DNA of 64,000 nucleotides. Origin: Pollutimonas harenae. GTDB taxonomy: Bacteria; Pseudomonadota; Gammaproteobacteria; Burkholderiales; Burkholderiaceae_B. The DNA is taken from positions 62,001 through 126,000 of the forward strand of contig NZ_SDQD01000002.1 in assembly GCF_004153685.1 (NCBI RefSeq), given 5' to 3'. Below, in pieces: positions 52,679 through 62,391 of this stretch. Position 1 is the stretch's first letter. Each line of letters starts with the position of its first letter. The position numbers and the translations under genes were made by a program. The notes under the pieces are model-generated. The model was given only the letters and a program-made list of their open reading frames with translations. It did no database searches and had not been told where the DNA came from.

Positions 52679-54595
52679 ATGGGCAAGATTATCGGTATTG
52701 ACCTGGGTACGACCAACAGCTGTGTGGCTGTATTGGACGGCAGCAGCGTCAAAATCATTGAGAATTCTGAAGGTACACGCACAACGCCTTCTATCGTCGC
52801 TTATATGCAAGATGGCGAAATTTTGGTCGGTGCGCCAGCCAAGCGCCAGGCCGTCACCAATCCTCAAAACACGCTTTATGCAGTCAAGCGGCTGATTGGT
52901 CGCAAGTTTGACGAGAAAGCCGTGCAAAAAGACATCGACCTGATGCCCTACAACATCGTCAAGGCCGATAACGGTGACGCGTGGGTCGAGGCCCAGGGCA
53001 AGAAGCTAGCCCCTCCCCAAGTGTCGGCCGACGTGCTGCGCAAAATGAAGAAAACAGCGGAAGACTACCTGGGTGAAGAAGTCACCGAGGCCGTGATTAC
53101 CGTCCCCGCCTATTTCAACGACAGCCAGCGCCAGGCCACCAAAGACGCCGGTCGCATTGCGGGTCTTGACGTCAAGCGTATCATCAACGAGCCTACGGCG
53201 GCAGCACTGGCCTTTGGCATGGACAAAACCGAGAAGGGCGATCGCAAGATCGTAGTCTATGACCTGGGCGGTGGTACCTTTGACGTTTCCATCATTGAAA
53301 TCGCCGACGTCGATGGCGAGAAGCAGTTCGAAGTATTGTCCACTAACGGCGACACGTTCCTGGGTGGTGAAGACTTCGATCAACGCATCATTGATTACAT
53401 CATCAGCGAATTCCAGAAGGAAAGTGGTGTTGACCTGTCCAAAGATGTGCTGGCGCTACAACGCCTGAAGGAAGCGGCTGAAAAAGCCAAGATTGAGCTT
53501 TCCTCGACACAGCAAACAGAAATCAACCTGCCTTACATCACCGCAGATGCTTCAGGTCCCAAGCACTTGAGCCTGAAGATCACGCGTGCCAAGCTGGAAG
53601 CGCTGGTTGAAGAGTTGATCGAACGCACCATTGAGCCTTGCCGCATCGCCATCAAGGACGCTGGTATCAAGGTTTCCGAAATTGACGACGTGATCCTGGT
53701 CGGCGGCATGACGCGTATGCCCAAGGTGCAGGAAAAAGTCAAAGAGTTCTTTGGCAAGGATCCTCGTAAAGATGTCAACCCCGACGAAGCGGTTGCTGCA
53801 GGTGCTGCGATTCAGGGTTCGGTGCTGTCCGGTGATCGCAAAGATGTTCTGCTGCTGGACGTGACTCCCTTGTCCCTGGGTATTGAAACCCTGGGCGGCG
53901 TCATGACCAAGATGATTCAAAAGAACACCACGATTCCTACACGGTTTTCGCAGGTGTTCTCCACGGCCGACGACAATCAGCCCGCCGTGACCATCAAAGT
54001 CTTCCAGGGCGAGCGTGAGATCGCAGCCGGCAACAAGGCACTGGGTGAGTTCAACCTTGAGGGCATTCCGCCAGCAACACGTGGCACGCCACAAATCGAA
54101 GTTACCTTCGACATCGATGCCAATGGTATTTTGCATGTATCGGCAAAAGACAAGGGCACGGGCAAGGAAAACAAGATCACCATCAAGGCTAATTCTGGCT
54201 TGAGCGACGAAGAGATCGAGCGCATGGTGCAGGATGCCGAGGTCAACGCCGAGGAAGATCACCGTATCGCCGAGCTGGCACTGACTCGCAACCAGGCTGA
54301 ATCGCTACTGCACTCCACACGCAAGTCTTTGGAAGAGTATGGCGATAAGCTCGAAGCAGCCGACAAGGAAGCCATTGAAGCAGCCTTGAAGGATCTCGAA
54401 GAAACCTTGAAGGACGGCGACAAAGCCGCCATCGAGGCCAAGGTCGAGGCGCTGTCGACGGCTTCCCAGAAACTGGGCGAGAAGATGTACGCTGATATGC
54501 AGGCACAGCAGGCTGCTGCACAAGGCGAGGGCGATAAGCCCGCCGACGATGACGTGGTCGACGCCGACTTCAAGGAAGTCAAGCGCGATCAGTAA
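52679..54595 (+). CDS. dnaK: Chaperone DnaK (Hsp70)
   Basis: A 638-residue Hsp70. The ATPase domain (about 1-380) starts [20 protein letters not shown] and includes [15 protein letters not shown] and [13 protein letters not shown]. The substrate domain follows ([28 protein letters not shown]), then a helical lid and the EEVD-like bacterial tail [13 protein letters not shown]. It has its own sigma-32 promoter. A 236-codon frame on the opposite strand is the well-known antisense shadow of dnaK genes. Confidence 0.98.
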   Translation: MGKIIGIDLGTTNSCVAVLDGSSVKIIENSEGTRTTPSIVAYMQDGEILVGAPAKRQAVTNPQNTLYAVKRLIGRKFDEKAVQKDIDLMPYNIVKADNGDAWVEAQGKKLAPPQVSADVLRKMKKTAEDYLGEEVTEAVITVPAYFNDSQRQATKDAGRIAGLDVKRIINEPTAAALAFGMDKTEKGDRKIVVYDLGGGTFDVSIIEIADVDGEKQFEVLSTNGDTFLGGEDFDQRIIDYIISEFQKESGVDLSKDVLALQRLKEAAEKAKIELSSTQQTEINLPYITADASGPKHLSLKITRAKLEALVEELIERTIEPCRIAIKDAGIKVSEIDDVILVGGMTRMPKVQEKVKEFFGKDPRKDVNPDEAVAAGAAIQGSVLSGDRKDVLLLDVTPLSLGIETLGGVMTKMIQKNTTIPTRFSQVFSTADDNQPAVTIKVFQGEREIAAGNKALGEFNLEGIPPATRGTPQIEVTFDIDANGILHVSAKDKGTGKENKITIKANSGLSDEEIERMVQDAEVNAEEDHRIAELALTRNQAESLLHSTRKSLEEYGDKLEAADKEAIEAALKDLEETLKDGDKAAIEAKVEALSTASQKLGEKMYADMQAQQAAAQGEGDKPADDDVVDADFKEVKRDQ

Positions 54596-54617
54596 TCGCT
54601 GCATAAAGTGCACATGA

Positions 54618-54659
54618 GCCCGGTTTCTGGTGTTTTGCCGGAAATCGGGCCTTCTTATT
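54618..54659 (+). terminator. Intrinsic terminator/attenuator between dnaK and dnaJ
   Basis: A 13-bp stem (GCCCGGTTTCTGG / CCGGAAATCGGGC, with two wobble pairs) and 7-base loop is followed by CTTCTTATT. A partial terminator here would give less dnaJ than dnaK mRNA. Confidence 0.75.
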
Positions 54660-54700
54660 CATAGAAAAAAGAGCAAGCGTCCCTGACGCAGGCAATTCAT

Positions 54701-55825
54701 ATGGCAAAACGCGACTATTACGAAATACTGGGTGTGGCAAAAAATGCTTCGGACGATGAGCTGAAAAAGGCTTATCGCAAGCTGGCCATGAAATATCACC
54801 CGGACCGCAATCCCGATAGCAAGGAAGCCGAGGAAAAGTTCAAAGAGGTCAAAGAGGCCTACGAGATGCTGTCCGACGAGCAAAAGCGCAGTGCATATGA
54901 CCGGTTTGGGCATGCAGGCGTTGACCCGAACGCGGGTGCGGGCGGCGGCATGGGTGGTGCCGGCTTTGCCGATGCGTTTGGTGATATTTTTGGTGAGATA
55001 TTTGGCGGCGGTGGTGGCGGTCGTCGTGGCGGTCCGCAGGTTTACCGTGGTGCCGACCTGAAATACACGCTCGAAATCAGCCTTGAGCAGGCTGCCAATG
55101 GCTTCGATACGGAAATTCGTGTGCCGAGCTGGGAAACCTGCGATGTCTGTCATGGTTCAGGAGCGAAGCCGGGTACACAGCCCAAGACCTGCCATACCTG
55201 CGACGGTGCCGGTACGGTGCGCATGCAGCAAGGTTTCTTCAGTGTGCAGCAAACCTGCCCTACCTGTCATGGTACGGGCAAAGAAATTACCGATCCCTGC
55301 AAATCTTGCGATGGTGTTGGGCGCACGCGCAAGAACAAGACACTGCAGGTCAAGATACCGGCCGGTATCGACGACGGTATGCGTATCCGCTCGTCCGGCA
55401 ACGGTGAGCCCGGTGTCAACGGAGGCCCTCCGGGTGACCTATACGTTGAAATCCACTTGAAGCCGCACGGTATATTCCAGCGCGATGGTGAAGACTTGCA
55501 TTGCGAGCTCACCATACCGTTTACCACTGCAGCATTGGGTGGCGAGCTTCAGGTGCCGACCCTGACCGGCAAGGGTGAAATCACCATTCCTGAAGGGACG
55601 CAAACCGGCAAGACCTTCCGCTTGCGCGGCAAAGGAATACGAGGCTTGCGGGCCAGCTATCCGGGCGATCTGTATTGCCACGTAGTTGTTGAAACCCCAG
55701 TACGTCTGAGCGACGAGCAAAAGACTATTCTGCGGCAATTCGAGGCGTCGCTGGCTGATGGCGGTGAAAAGCACTCGCCCAAGAGCGAGTCCTGGACTGA
55801 CCGGGTCAAGAACTTCTTTTCATAA
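54701..55825 (+). CDS. dnaJ: Chaperone DnaJ (Hsp40)
   Basis: A 374-residue type I J-protein. It has the J domain (1-70) with HPD in [16 protein letters not shown], a Gly/Phe-rich linker, four zinc repeats [24 protein letters not shown] and CKSCDGVG, then the C-terminal substrate domain. It stimulates DnaK ATPase. No separate sigma-32 promoter is obvious, so it is probably transcribed by read-through from dnaK. Confidence 0.97.
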   Translation: MAKRDYYEILGVAKNASDDELKKAYRKLAMKYHPDRNPDSKEAEEKFKEVKEAYEMLSDEQKRSAYDRFGHAGVDPNAGAGGGMGGAGFADAFGDIFGEIFGGGGGGRRGGPQVYRGADLKYTLEISLEQAANGFDTEIRVPSWETCDVCHGSGAKPGTQPKTCHTCDGAGTVRMQQGFFSVQQTCPTCHGTGKEITDPCKSCDGVGRTRKNKTLQVKIPAGIDDGMRIRSSGNGEPGVNGGPPGDLYVEIHLKPHGIFQRDGEDLHCELTIPFTTAALGGELQVPTLTGKGEITIPEGTQTGKTFRLRGKGIRGLRASYPGDLYCHVVVETPVRLSDEQKTILRQFEASLADGGEKHSPKSESWTDRVKNFFS

Positions 55826-55839
55826 GTGCTCGCATAACA

Positions 55840-55878
55840 ACAAAGCGCGAGTCCATCACGGGCTCGCGCTTTGTTTTG
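55840..55878. terminator. Bidirectional terminator between dnaJ and the M16 protease gene
   Basis: A 12-bp stem ACAAAGCGCGAG / CTCGCGCTTTGT followed by TTTG, placed between convergent genes. Confidence 0.88.
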
Positions 55879-55883
55879 TCGGT

Positions 55884-58658
55884 TTACTGCTGAGCTTTCC
55901 CTTGCTTGCTATGGTCAGCCGCAATAGCCGTACTGAACGTGCTGGGGTCAAGGGCTTTGCGCAGGGCTGCATTCACCTGTTCGGCAGTCAGTTTCGATAA
56001 GGCCTCGTCAATCTGGGCCGACCACTCGAAGCTGCGATCCAGCTGTAAGTAGTTAATCCATGCCGAGGCCAATACGCCATCGCGTGTGCGTGCCAGTCTG
56101 CGGTAATTCAGCAGGGCCTGTACGCCTTCGCGCACCTCTTCGTCGGTAAAGCCTTCTTTGAGTGCGCGCTGCAGCTCTTCGTTGACAGCCGTCAACAGCT
56201 TCTCTGTATTTTCGGGGGCGTGGATGGCGTAGATGCTCCAGTCGCCAGAAGGTTCGTAGGAGGAGATGTCGAGGCTGCTGCCTACATCGTACGAGAGACC
56301 GTCCTTGACACGTATGCGCTCCCACAGGCGGGAGGTTTCCGACCCACCCAGCAAATAGTTGGCCATATACAGCGCGGCATAATCGGGGTCGGTGTCTTGA
56401 GCTTTCAAGACCGCCGTTGACAGATAGAAGGCGTTGGCCTTGTCGGGCGTGTCAATATTGAACGTTTCAGCCGGCACGGGTTGATAAGGGTCGCTGATGC
56501 GTTGATAGGCGGGGGCCTGCTGCCAGCCTTTCAGGCCTCGGGTCAGGGCGGCCTTGACAGCATCAGGATCAAAAGCCCCCACCGCCGAAAAACCTATCGT
56601 ACCCGCGCCGTAGAAACGGGAGTGAAAATCCACCAGCTGCTTGCGTGTCAGGGCGGCCGCTTCCTGTTGGGCTTCTTCGAAACTGGGCGTATAGCGTATG
56701 TCGTCACGCGGCCATGGGTTGTCGTGGCGTGCCAATGCGCGCGAGGCAAGTGCGCTAGGTTCGGACATGGCGTTTTTTATGGCCGTACTGGCTTGGGCCT
56801 GGTATCGGCTTAACTCTTCTTTTGGAAAATTGGCATCCCGAATGACATGAAGTACCAGTTCCACCAGAGCCGGCAAATTGTCTTGTGTGGTCGACAGGCT
56901 GGCTACCACCAGGCCGGCGCCGCCGCCTATTCCTACGTTGGCTTGCAGTTTATTGTATTGGTCCTGGATTTCCTGACGGCTCATGTCATGCGTGCCGTGT
57001 TCCAGCAAATCGGCTACGGCACTCGAGACGCTGCGCTGGCCTTTCAGGCTCTCTGCATCTCCGAACTGAATCAGCAGTTTGGCCTCGACCCGATTCCCAC
57101 GAGTGGGCTTGGGCAGCAAGGCGAGCTTGACCTCGCCGTTAGGCAGCGTGAGTGGTGTGCGCTGCGTTGTCTCATTGATATGTGCTGGGCTGGGGTCGAA
57201 TGCCTCAACGACCTGGCTGGCTCCCTTGCCTTGGTAGCCCTTGAGTAGCGTTTCGAGCTGGCTATGGCCGTCTTGCGGGGCGCGTAGTGGTTTTTTTGTG
57301 GGGACATACAGGCCACTGGTGCGATTGCTAGGGATCAAATAGGCAGTGGTGACGCGCTGGACGTCTTCAAGTTGCAAGTGCTCGACCTGATCACGTTCAA
57401 GGAAGAATAAGCGCCAGTCACCATCGGCTACGTTTTCAGACAGGGCTGAGGCCAGGCTGGCCGGGTTGGCATAGACTTGCGCCCAATCGGTCAACCACTG
57501 ATTGCGTATGCGCTCCAGTTCTTCATTGGTGAAGGGCTCCTGGCCTATAGAGCCCAGCGTATCCTGCAACGTTTGCAAGGCCTCGTCCTGATCCATACCT
57601 TCTTCAAGCTCAGCGCCAAAGAAAACATAGCCTGGCTGGTTCAGGCCGGCGGCGAAGCCAAATACGCCGGTACTGAGCTTATTGCCGACCAGAGATTTAT
57701 ACAGGCGCCCGGAAGGCGTGTCGGCCAGGATTGATACGCCAATATCCAGCGCAGTGAAGTCGGGATGGCCTGCTGCCGGAGCATGGAACATGGCAGCGAT
57801 CAGTGGGCTACCTCCGTGCCGTCTTACGGTGACTAGACGCTCGCCGTCCTGGATGGGTTCTACGGTGTATTCGGGCGGCAGCACGCGTGTTGGGCGCTCA
57901 ATAACGCCGAAAGCGTCTGCAATGGTCTGCAGGGTATCGAGGGGATCGAACAGGCCCGAGACAATCAATACGGCGTTGTCGGGTTGATAGTACTGGTGGT
58001 AGAAAGCGCGTAATTGGGCAATATCAACGTTTTCAACGTCGGATCGCGCACCTATGGTGCTGTGGCCGTAATTATGCCAGCGGAAGGCCGCCGCCTGCAT
58101 TTGTTGCATGAGCACCTGAAATGGGCTGTTTTCGCCACGCTCCATTTCATTGCGCACGACCGTCATTTCGGCATCCAGGTCTTCTCGCGCGATCAGTGAG
58201 TTGACCATGGCATCCGCCTGCCAGCGCAGATACCAGTCCAGGGTTTCGGGGTTGGCTGCGAAGCTTGCATAGTAGTTGGTGCGATCGCTGGTGGTGGAGC
58301 CATTGGCGGCAAGACCTCGCTTGGAAAACTCTGCCAAGGCGTTACGCATGCTTGGGGTGCCCCGGAACAGCAGGTGTTCCAGCAGGTGCGCCATGCCGGT
58401 TTGTCCGTAGTTTTCGTGGCGGGCGCCCACCAGATAGGTCATATTGACGGTCGTGGTCGGTTTGGAAGCATCTGGGGCCAGCAACACACGCAGGCCATTC
58501 GGCAGGGAGTACTCAGTGACGCCTTCCACGGCGCTGTGCTGTACCACGCCGGCGGGCAAACGAGTGGCAACGTCTTGCTTGGTCTGGCCGATCGAAGGTG
58601 CCAGCAGCAGAATGCTTGCAAGCAATACGAGGGGAAACGAGCGCAGATAGGACAACAT
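55884..58658 (-). CDS. Periplasmic M16 zinc metalloprotease, two-domain
   Basis: A 924-residue exported protein (signal MLSYLRSFPLVLLASILLLAPSIG). The first M16 domain holds the inverted zinc motif HLLEH at residues 91-95 and a downstream glutamate region (AEMTVVRNEMERGEN); the second half repeats the M16 fold without a zinc motif, as in pitrilysin-like enzymes. It should degrade peptides in the periplasm. The ATG at 58658 begins the signal peptide; an in-frame extension to 58712 overlaps the upstream VWA gene. Confidence 0.9.
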   Translation of the reverse strand: MLSYLRSFPLVLLASILLLAPSIGQTKQDVATRLPAGVVQHSAVEGVTEYSLPNGLRVLLAPDASKPTTTVNMTYLVGARHENYGQTGMAHLLEHLLFRGTPSMRNALAEFSKRGLAANGSTTSDRTNYYASFAANPETLDWYLRWQADAMVNSLIAREDLDAEMTVVRNEMERGENSPFQVLMQQMQAAAFRWHNYGHSTIGARSDVENVDIAQLRAFYHQYYQPDNAVLIVSGLFDPLDTLQTIADAFGVIERPTRVLPPEYTVEPIQDGERLVTVRRHGGSPLIAAMFHAPAAGHPDFTALDIGVSILADTPSGRLYKSLVGNKLSTGVFGFAAGLNQPGYVFFGAELEEGMDQDEALQTLQDTLGSIGQEPFTNEELERIRNQWLTDWAQVYANPASLASALSENVADGDWRLFFLERDQVEHLQLEDVQRVTTAYLIPSNRTSGLYVPTKKPLRAPQDGHSQLETLLKGYQGKGASQVVEAFDPSPAHINETTQRTPLTLPNGEVKLALLPKPTRGNRVEAKLLIQFGDAESLKGQRSVSSAVADLLEHGTHDMSRQEIQDQYNKLQANVGIGGGAGLVVASLSTTQDNLPALVELVLHVIRDANFPKEELSRYQAQASTAIKNAMSEPSALASRALARHDNPWPRDDIRYTPSFEEAQQEAAALTRKQLVDFHSRFYGAGTIGFSAVGAFDPDAVKAALTRGLKGWQQAPAYQRISDPYQPVPAETFNIDTPDKANAFYLSTAVLKAQDTDPDYAALYMANYLLGGSETSRLWERIRVKDGLSYDVGSSLDISSYEPSGDWSIYAIHAPENTEKLLTAVNEELQRALKEGFTDEEVREGVQALLNYRRLARTRDGVLASAWINYLQLDRSFEWSAQIDEALSKLTAEQVNAALRKALDPSTFSTAIAADHSKQGKAQQ

Positions 58659-58674
58659 ATATATTTTTTTTCCC

Positions 58675-59847
58675 TTATTTAGAGAGCATTCGCATGGCTT
58701 GTTCCAGTCCACTGACCGTCACGCTATACATGCGATCGTGCATGATGTTCTGGATAACAGCAATGGATTGCCGGTACTTCCAGTAGGCGGCAGGCTCGGG
58801 GTTTAGCCAGACGGCCTTGGGCCAGTTCTCGAGCAAGCGCTGCAGCCATGCGGCGCCGGTTTCTTTGTTGTAGTGCTCGACCGAGCCACCCGGTTGCAGG
58901 ATTTCGTAAGGGCTCATGGTAGCGTCTCCGACGATGATCAGGCGCCAGTCATCGTTGTACTTGCGCAGTACATCCCAGGTGTCGAAGCGTTCGGCATGGC
59001 GGCGCTGATTATTGCGCCAAAGTGACTCGTAAGGGCAATTATGGAAGTAGTACACCTCCAGATGCCGGAACTCACTGCGTGCGGCGGAAAAAAGCTCTTC
59101 GACACGTGCAATGTGGTCGTCCATGCTGCCACCGACATCGAGCAACATCAACACTTTCACGGTGTTGTGCCGCTCGGGTACCATCTGCAGATCAAGAAAT
59201 CCCGCATTGCGGGCGGTGCTACTGATGGTGTGGTCCAGATCCAGCTCCATTTCAGCACCTTCGCGGGCAAAGCGGCGCAGGCGGCGCAAAGCCATCTTGA
59301 AGTTGCGCGTGCCCAGTTCCTGCTGGTCATCGTAATCTTTGTATTCGCGCTTTTCCCATACTTTGATGGCCGTGCGGTTGCCGGCTGAGGGCCCGCCCAA
59401 GCGTATGCCTTCGGGATGATAGCCGCCATGGCCGAAGGGTGATGAACCTCCGGTGCCTATCCATTTGTTCCCGCCCGCGTGGCGCTTTTGCTGCTCTTCA
59501 AGGCGCTCCTTGAAGAGTTCCATCAGTTTGTCCCAGCCGTGTTTCTCGATGGCCGCTTTTTCTTCAGGGGTAAGGTTTTTCTGGAATTCCTTGATCAGCC
59601 AATCCAGCGGAATTTCTTTGCTTTCGGGCAGGGCGGCTTCCAGGGTACGGTAGAACTCGCCGAAGGCTTGGTCGTAACGATCGAAAAGGGTTTCGTCCTT
59701 AACCAGAGTCATGCGCGCCAAATGATAAAAATCGTCGACAGTAGGCGGCATGATGCGCGCCTGGAGTACCTGCAGCAAGGTCAGGTATTCCTGCACGGAT
59801 ACAGGCAGTTTGCGGGCCCGCAAATGGTAAAAAAAATCAGTCAGCAT
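58675..59847 (-). CDS. VWA-domain protein, CoxE-like partner of MoxR
   Basis: A 390-residue protein. The N-terminal region (FFYHLRARKLPVSVQEYLTLLQVL) matches the CoxE-like VWA group; the C-terminal von Willebrand A domain has a MIDAS sequence DVGGS at 237-241 in place of the usual DxSxS, but the first Asp and last Ser are kept. These proteins work with a MoxR ATPase in metal-centre or complex maturation. The MoxR gene lies 31 bp upstream on the same strand. The target is unknown. Confidence 0.87.
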   Translation of the reverse strand: MLTDFFYHLRARKLPVSVQEYLTLLQVLQARIMPPTVDDFYHLARMTLVKDETLFDRYDQAFGEFYRTLEAALPESKEIPLDWLIKEFQKNLTPEEKAAIEKHGWDKLMELFKERLEEQQKRHAGGNKWIGTGGSSPFGHGGYHPEGIRLGGPSAGNRTAIKVWEKREYKDYDDQQELGTRNFKMALRRLRRFAREGAEMELDLDHTISSTARNAGFLDLQMVPERHNTVKVLMLLDVGGSMDDHIARVEELFSAARSEFRHLEVYYFHNCPYESLWRNNQRRHAERFDTWDVLRKYNDDWRLIIVGDATMSPYEILQPGGSVEHYNKETGAAWLQRLLENWPKAVWLNPEPAAYWKYRQSIAVIQNIMHDRMYSVTVSGLEQAMRMLSK

Positions 59848-59878
59848 GGCGGCTTTGCAATGAGCAATCTGTGCGGTA

Positions 59879-60751
59879 TCAGCGACGCTGGCCGGCACGT
59901 GTCATGGCCGCCAGACGCTGTAACAGGGTGAGGTCTTGTTCATTCTTCAGCAACGCACCGGCCATCAGGGGCAAGTCTCCTTGAGTGTTGTTGATATCGT
60001 CGGCTGACACGGCTTCGTTGGTCAGCAGGCGCAGCCAGTCGAGAAATTCGGAGGTCGACGGTTTTTTCTTGAGCCCAGGTGCATCCCGCAGGGCAAAAAA
60101 AGTGTCGAGCGCCGCGCGCAGCACATCGGCCCGGATGTCCGGGTAGTGCACTGCCACGATGTCTTTCATGGTGGCAGGGTCGGGGAAGTTGATGTAGTGG
60201 AAAAAGCAGCGTCGCAGGAAGGCGTCGGGGAGGTCTTTTTCGTTGTTGGATGTGATGATGATCAGCGGCCGATGCTTGGCCTTGACCATTTGGCGTGTCT
60301 CGTAGACATGAAACTCCATTCTGTCGAGTTCGCGCAGCAAATCGTTGGGGAATTCGATGTCGGCCTTGTCGATTTCGTCGATCAGGACGACGGTAGGCTC
60401 GTCGGCCTGGAATGCTTGCCACAACACACCCTTGACGATGTAGTTGCCGATATCACGGACCTTTTCATCGCCAAGCTGAGAGTCGCGCAGCCGTGAAACC
60501 GCGTCGTACTCGTACAGCCCCTGGTGGGCCTTGGTGGTGGACTTGATATGCCACTGCAGCAAGGGTCGATTGAGGGCGGCAGCGACCTCTTCGGCCAGCA
60601 TGGTTTTGCCTGTGCCGGGTTCACCTTTGATCAAAAGAGGGCGCTCAAGAGCCAGTGCTGCATTGACCGCCAGTTTCAGGTCGTCGGTGGCAACATAGCG
60701 TTCGGTGCCGGTAAAACGTTCAGAAGAAAAATTGGGTGCCGCAGACGTCAT
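59879..60751 (-). CDS. MoxR-family AAA+ ATPase
   Basis: A 290-residue AAA+ ATPase: Walker A GEPGTGKT at residues 43-50, Walker B VVLIDEIDKAD, sensor ITSNNEKDLPDAFLRRCFFHY. MoxR proteins act as chaperones with VWA partners, here the downstream gene. The ATG at 60751 begins the usual short N-terminus; the frame to 60814 has no protein-like extension. It is divergent from two cytochrome c genes across a region with an FNR-type box. Confidence 0.9.
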   Translation of the reverse strand: MTSAAPNFSSERFTGTERYVATDDLKLAVNAALALERPLLIKGEPGTGKTMLAEEVAAALNRPLLQWHIKSTTKAHQGLYEYDAVSRLRDSQLGDEKVRDIGNYIVKGVLWQAFQADEPTVVLIDEIDKADIEFPNDLLRELDRMEFHVYETRQMVKAKHRPLIIITSNNEKDLPDAFLRRCFFHYINFPDPATMKDIVAVHYPDIRADVLRAALDTFFALRDAPGLKKKPSTSEFLDWLRLLTNEAVSADDINNTQGDLPLMAGALLKNEQDLTLLQRLAAMTRAGQRR

Positions 60752-60848
60752 CGGGTGCTCCGGGTGGTGTATGGTAAAGCGTGTTTGCCACAGTAATCGT
60801 GTGTAGGTCATCACAATTATCGTACAATCTCAGTTTTTCGTTAGTCTG

Positions 60849-60862
60849 TTGATGTAGATCAA
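60849..60862. promoter_or_regulatory. FNR/Anr-type binding site
   Basis: TTGATGTAGATCAA is a perfect match to the FNR consensus TTGATNNNNATCAA. Its centre is 36 bp before the first cytochrome start codon and 104 bp before the moxR start codon. A possible -10 (TACAAT, 60823-60828) for the cytochromes lies upstream of the site, which would make the box a repressor site for them. Confidence 0.7.
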
Positions 60863-60891
60863 CCTCTATTCACCGCCAAATAAGAGCTATT

Positions 60892-61245
60892 ATGAAGTTG
60901 CGAACTTACCTGACGCGCACCTTGTCTGCGCTGGCCGTTACGGCTTCCTGTGCAATTGCGGGCCAAGCACTTGCTGCTGATGCCGCTCCCGTGGGTGACG
61001 CCAAGGCTGCACTGGCTAAAACTTCCATGTGTATCGGCTGTCACGGTATCCCTGGCTACAAGTCCAGCTACCCCGAGGTCTACCACGTCCCGATGATTGC
61101 CGGGCAAAACGCCGAATACATCGTGGCCGCACTGAAAGAATACGCCAGCGGTGCGCGCACCTTCCCAACCATGGAAGCCATTGCGCAAAGCCTTACAGAA
61201 CAAGATATGGCTGATTTGGCAGCTTATTACTCCAGTCTTAAATAA
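60892..61245 (+). CDS. Small monohaem cytochrome c, first of a pair
   Basis: A 117-residue periplasmic class I cytochrome c. The signal peptide ends near AGQALA-ADAAP; the haem site is CIGCH; the distal methionine is probably in TFPTMEAIAQSLTEQDMADLAAYYSSLK. The fold resembles one half of a dihaem cytochrome c4, which carries electrons to oxidases or nitrite reductase. The second cytochrome follows 12 bp later, so the two are cotranscribed behind an FNR-type box. Confidence 0.88.
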   Translation: MKLRTYLTRTLSALAVTASCAIAGQALAADAAPVGDAKAALAKTSMCIGCHGIPGYKSSYPEVYHVPMIAGQNAEYIVAALKEYASGARTFPTMEAIAQSLTEQDMADLAAYYSSLK

Positions 61246-61257
61246 TCGGGGGCCCGA

Positions 61258-61620
61258 ATGAAAAAATTGATACTTGCCGTGGCAGGCTCCGCCCTCTTTG
61301 CGTTGAGCTCGGGTGCAATGGCTGCCGATCTGGCTGCTGGCAAAGCAGCATTCGAAAAATTCACCTGTGCAACTTGCCACGGTGCTGACGGTAAAACACC
61401 TACACTGCCCGCTTACCCAATTCTGGCAGGGCAGCATCAAGACTACCTTAAGCATGCGCTCAAGGCATACAAGCGCGGTGCAGCCAATGCGCCCGCAACC
61501 GCCAACGTACGCAAAAATGCCATCATGGGTGCCATGGTGGCCCAACTGTCGCCGACCGACATCGAAAACATTTCGGCATGGCTCGCCAGCCTGCCATCGC
61601 CTTTGGCTGTGCGCAAGTAA
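61258..61620 (+). CDS. Small monohaem cytochrome c, second of a pair
   Basis: A 120-residue class I cytochrome c with signal MKKLILAVAGSALFALSSGAMA-AD, haem site CATCH, and probable methionine ligand in NAIMGAMVAQLSPTDIENISAWLASL. It is clearly related to its upstream neighbour, and together they look like the two haem domains of cytochrome c4 as separate proteins. A strong terminator follows. Redox partners are not in the window. Confidence 0.88.
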   Translation: MKKLILAVAGSALFALSSGAMAADLAAGKAAFEKFTCATCHGADGKTPTLPAYPILAGQHQDYLKHALKAYKRGAANAPATANVRKNAIMGAMVAQLSPTDIENISAWLASLPSPLAVRK

Positions 61621-61631
61621 TATGCCTCGGC

Positions 61632-61672
61632 AAAAAACTCCCTGGACACACATGTGTCCAGGGAGTTTTTTT
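61632..61672 (+). terminator. Intrinsic terminator after the cytochrome pair
   Basis: A stem of about 17 bp (ACTCCCTGGACACA / TGTGTCCAGGGAGT extended by A/T) with a CA loop and seven T. The A-run on the other side lets it work for the minus strand also. Confidence 0.9.
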
Positions 61673-61722
61673 ATGGGTTGCTGAATCCCGGCTACAGCGC
61701 TTCAGGATTGTGAGCTCGGACT

Positions 61723-62151
61723 TTATGCGCGCGTGGCGTGCCGACGGATAAGATCCAGATATTTTTCTGTATCCAGTGGTGTGCCCAGGCGCTGGGATTC
61801 CCATACCGTTTCACCCAGTGCTTCCATAATGACATGAGCAGCGTCGTGGGCGTCGCGCGTGGTCAACAGCCTCTGGAATGCCGCTTTGATGCCCGGTGGC
61901 TGATCAATGGACAGTTGTTCGTTGATGGCCAGGTGCATGGATAAATGCAGGAAGGGATTGGTTTTGCCTTGTTCGACGGAAAAGTCGGCGTCTGCTGCGT
62001 CGGGGCGCTCCAGGTCGGCATGATATTCTGGGTGCAGTTCGATCAGGTCGACCGCCATGGTTTCCAGCGGCGTCAGAACCTTGGCAGCTTTATGCTTGTG
62101 CCATGCTTCAGTAAAAAACTGTCGAACCTGCTCCCGCGAGGGGTTGAACAT
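61723..62151 (-). CDS. DUF1841-family protein
   Basis: A 142-residue cytoplasmic protein matching DUF1841: FNPSREQVRQFFTEAWHKHKAAKVLTPLETMAVDLIELHPEYHADLE and FLHLSMHLAINEQLSIDQPPGIKAAFQRLL ... AHDAAHVIMEALGETVWESQR. No function is known. Conserved histidines in LHLSMHLA and HDAAH could bind metal. It is divergent from icd. Confidence 0.85.
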   Translation of the reverse strand: MFNPSREQVRQFFTEAWHKHKAAKVLTPLETMAVDLIELHPEYHADLERPDAADADFSVEQGKTNPFLHLSMHLAINEQLSIDQPPGIKAAFQRLLTTRDAHDAAHVIMEALGETVWESQRLGTPLDTEKYLDLIRRHATRA

Positions 62152-62210
62152 AAAATATCCTGTGCTGACAATGAGGTGTGGTCGGGGGCACCGATTTTGA
62201 TGCGCTTGCC

Positions 62211-62230
62211 GGTAAAATGACTATTTTACC
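62211..62230. repeat. Perfect inverted repeat between the DUF1841 gene and icd
   Basis: GGTAAAAT and ATTTTACC with a 4-bp spacer form a 20-bp dyad, 60 bp upstream of the DUF1841 gene start and 162 bp before icd. There is no T-run, so an operator is more likely than a terminator. A CTTATATAAG palindrome follows at 62306-62315. Confidence 0.5.
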
Positions 62231-62391
62231 CGTCGCGGCGCGTGGTTTCAGGCAGACGGATCGCAGGCAATCGTATCAGCATGATCAAATTTAGGCTAAA
62301 CTACTCTTATATAAGACTGAGCATATCGCGCTTAGCATTCACTTTTTCATTCGACTGATTTCTACTCCTTACGGAGCAAACTGGAGCATTC

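Noticed and set aside
53552-54262. A 236-codon open frame antisense to dnaK
   Set aside because: Long antisense frames are a known composition effect in dnaK genes; it has no SD and does not resemble a protein family.
60859-61653. A 264-codon minus-strand frame across both cytochrome genes
   Set aside because: The cytochromes carry signal peptides and haem motifs; the antisense frame is low in recognisable structure and crosses the FNR box.
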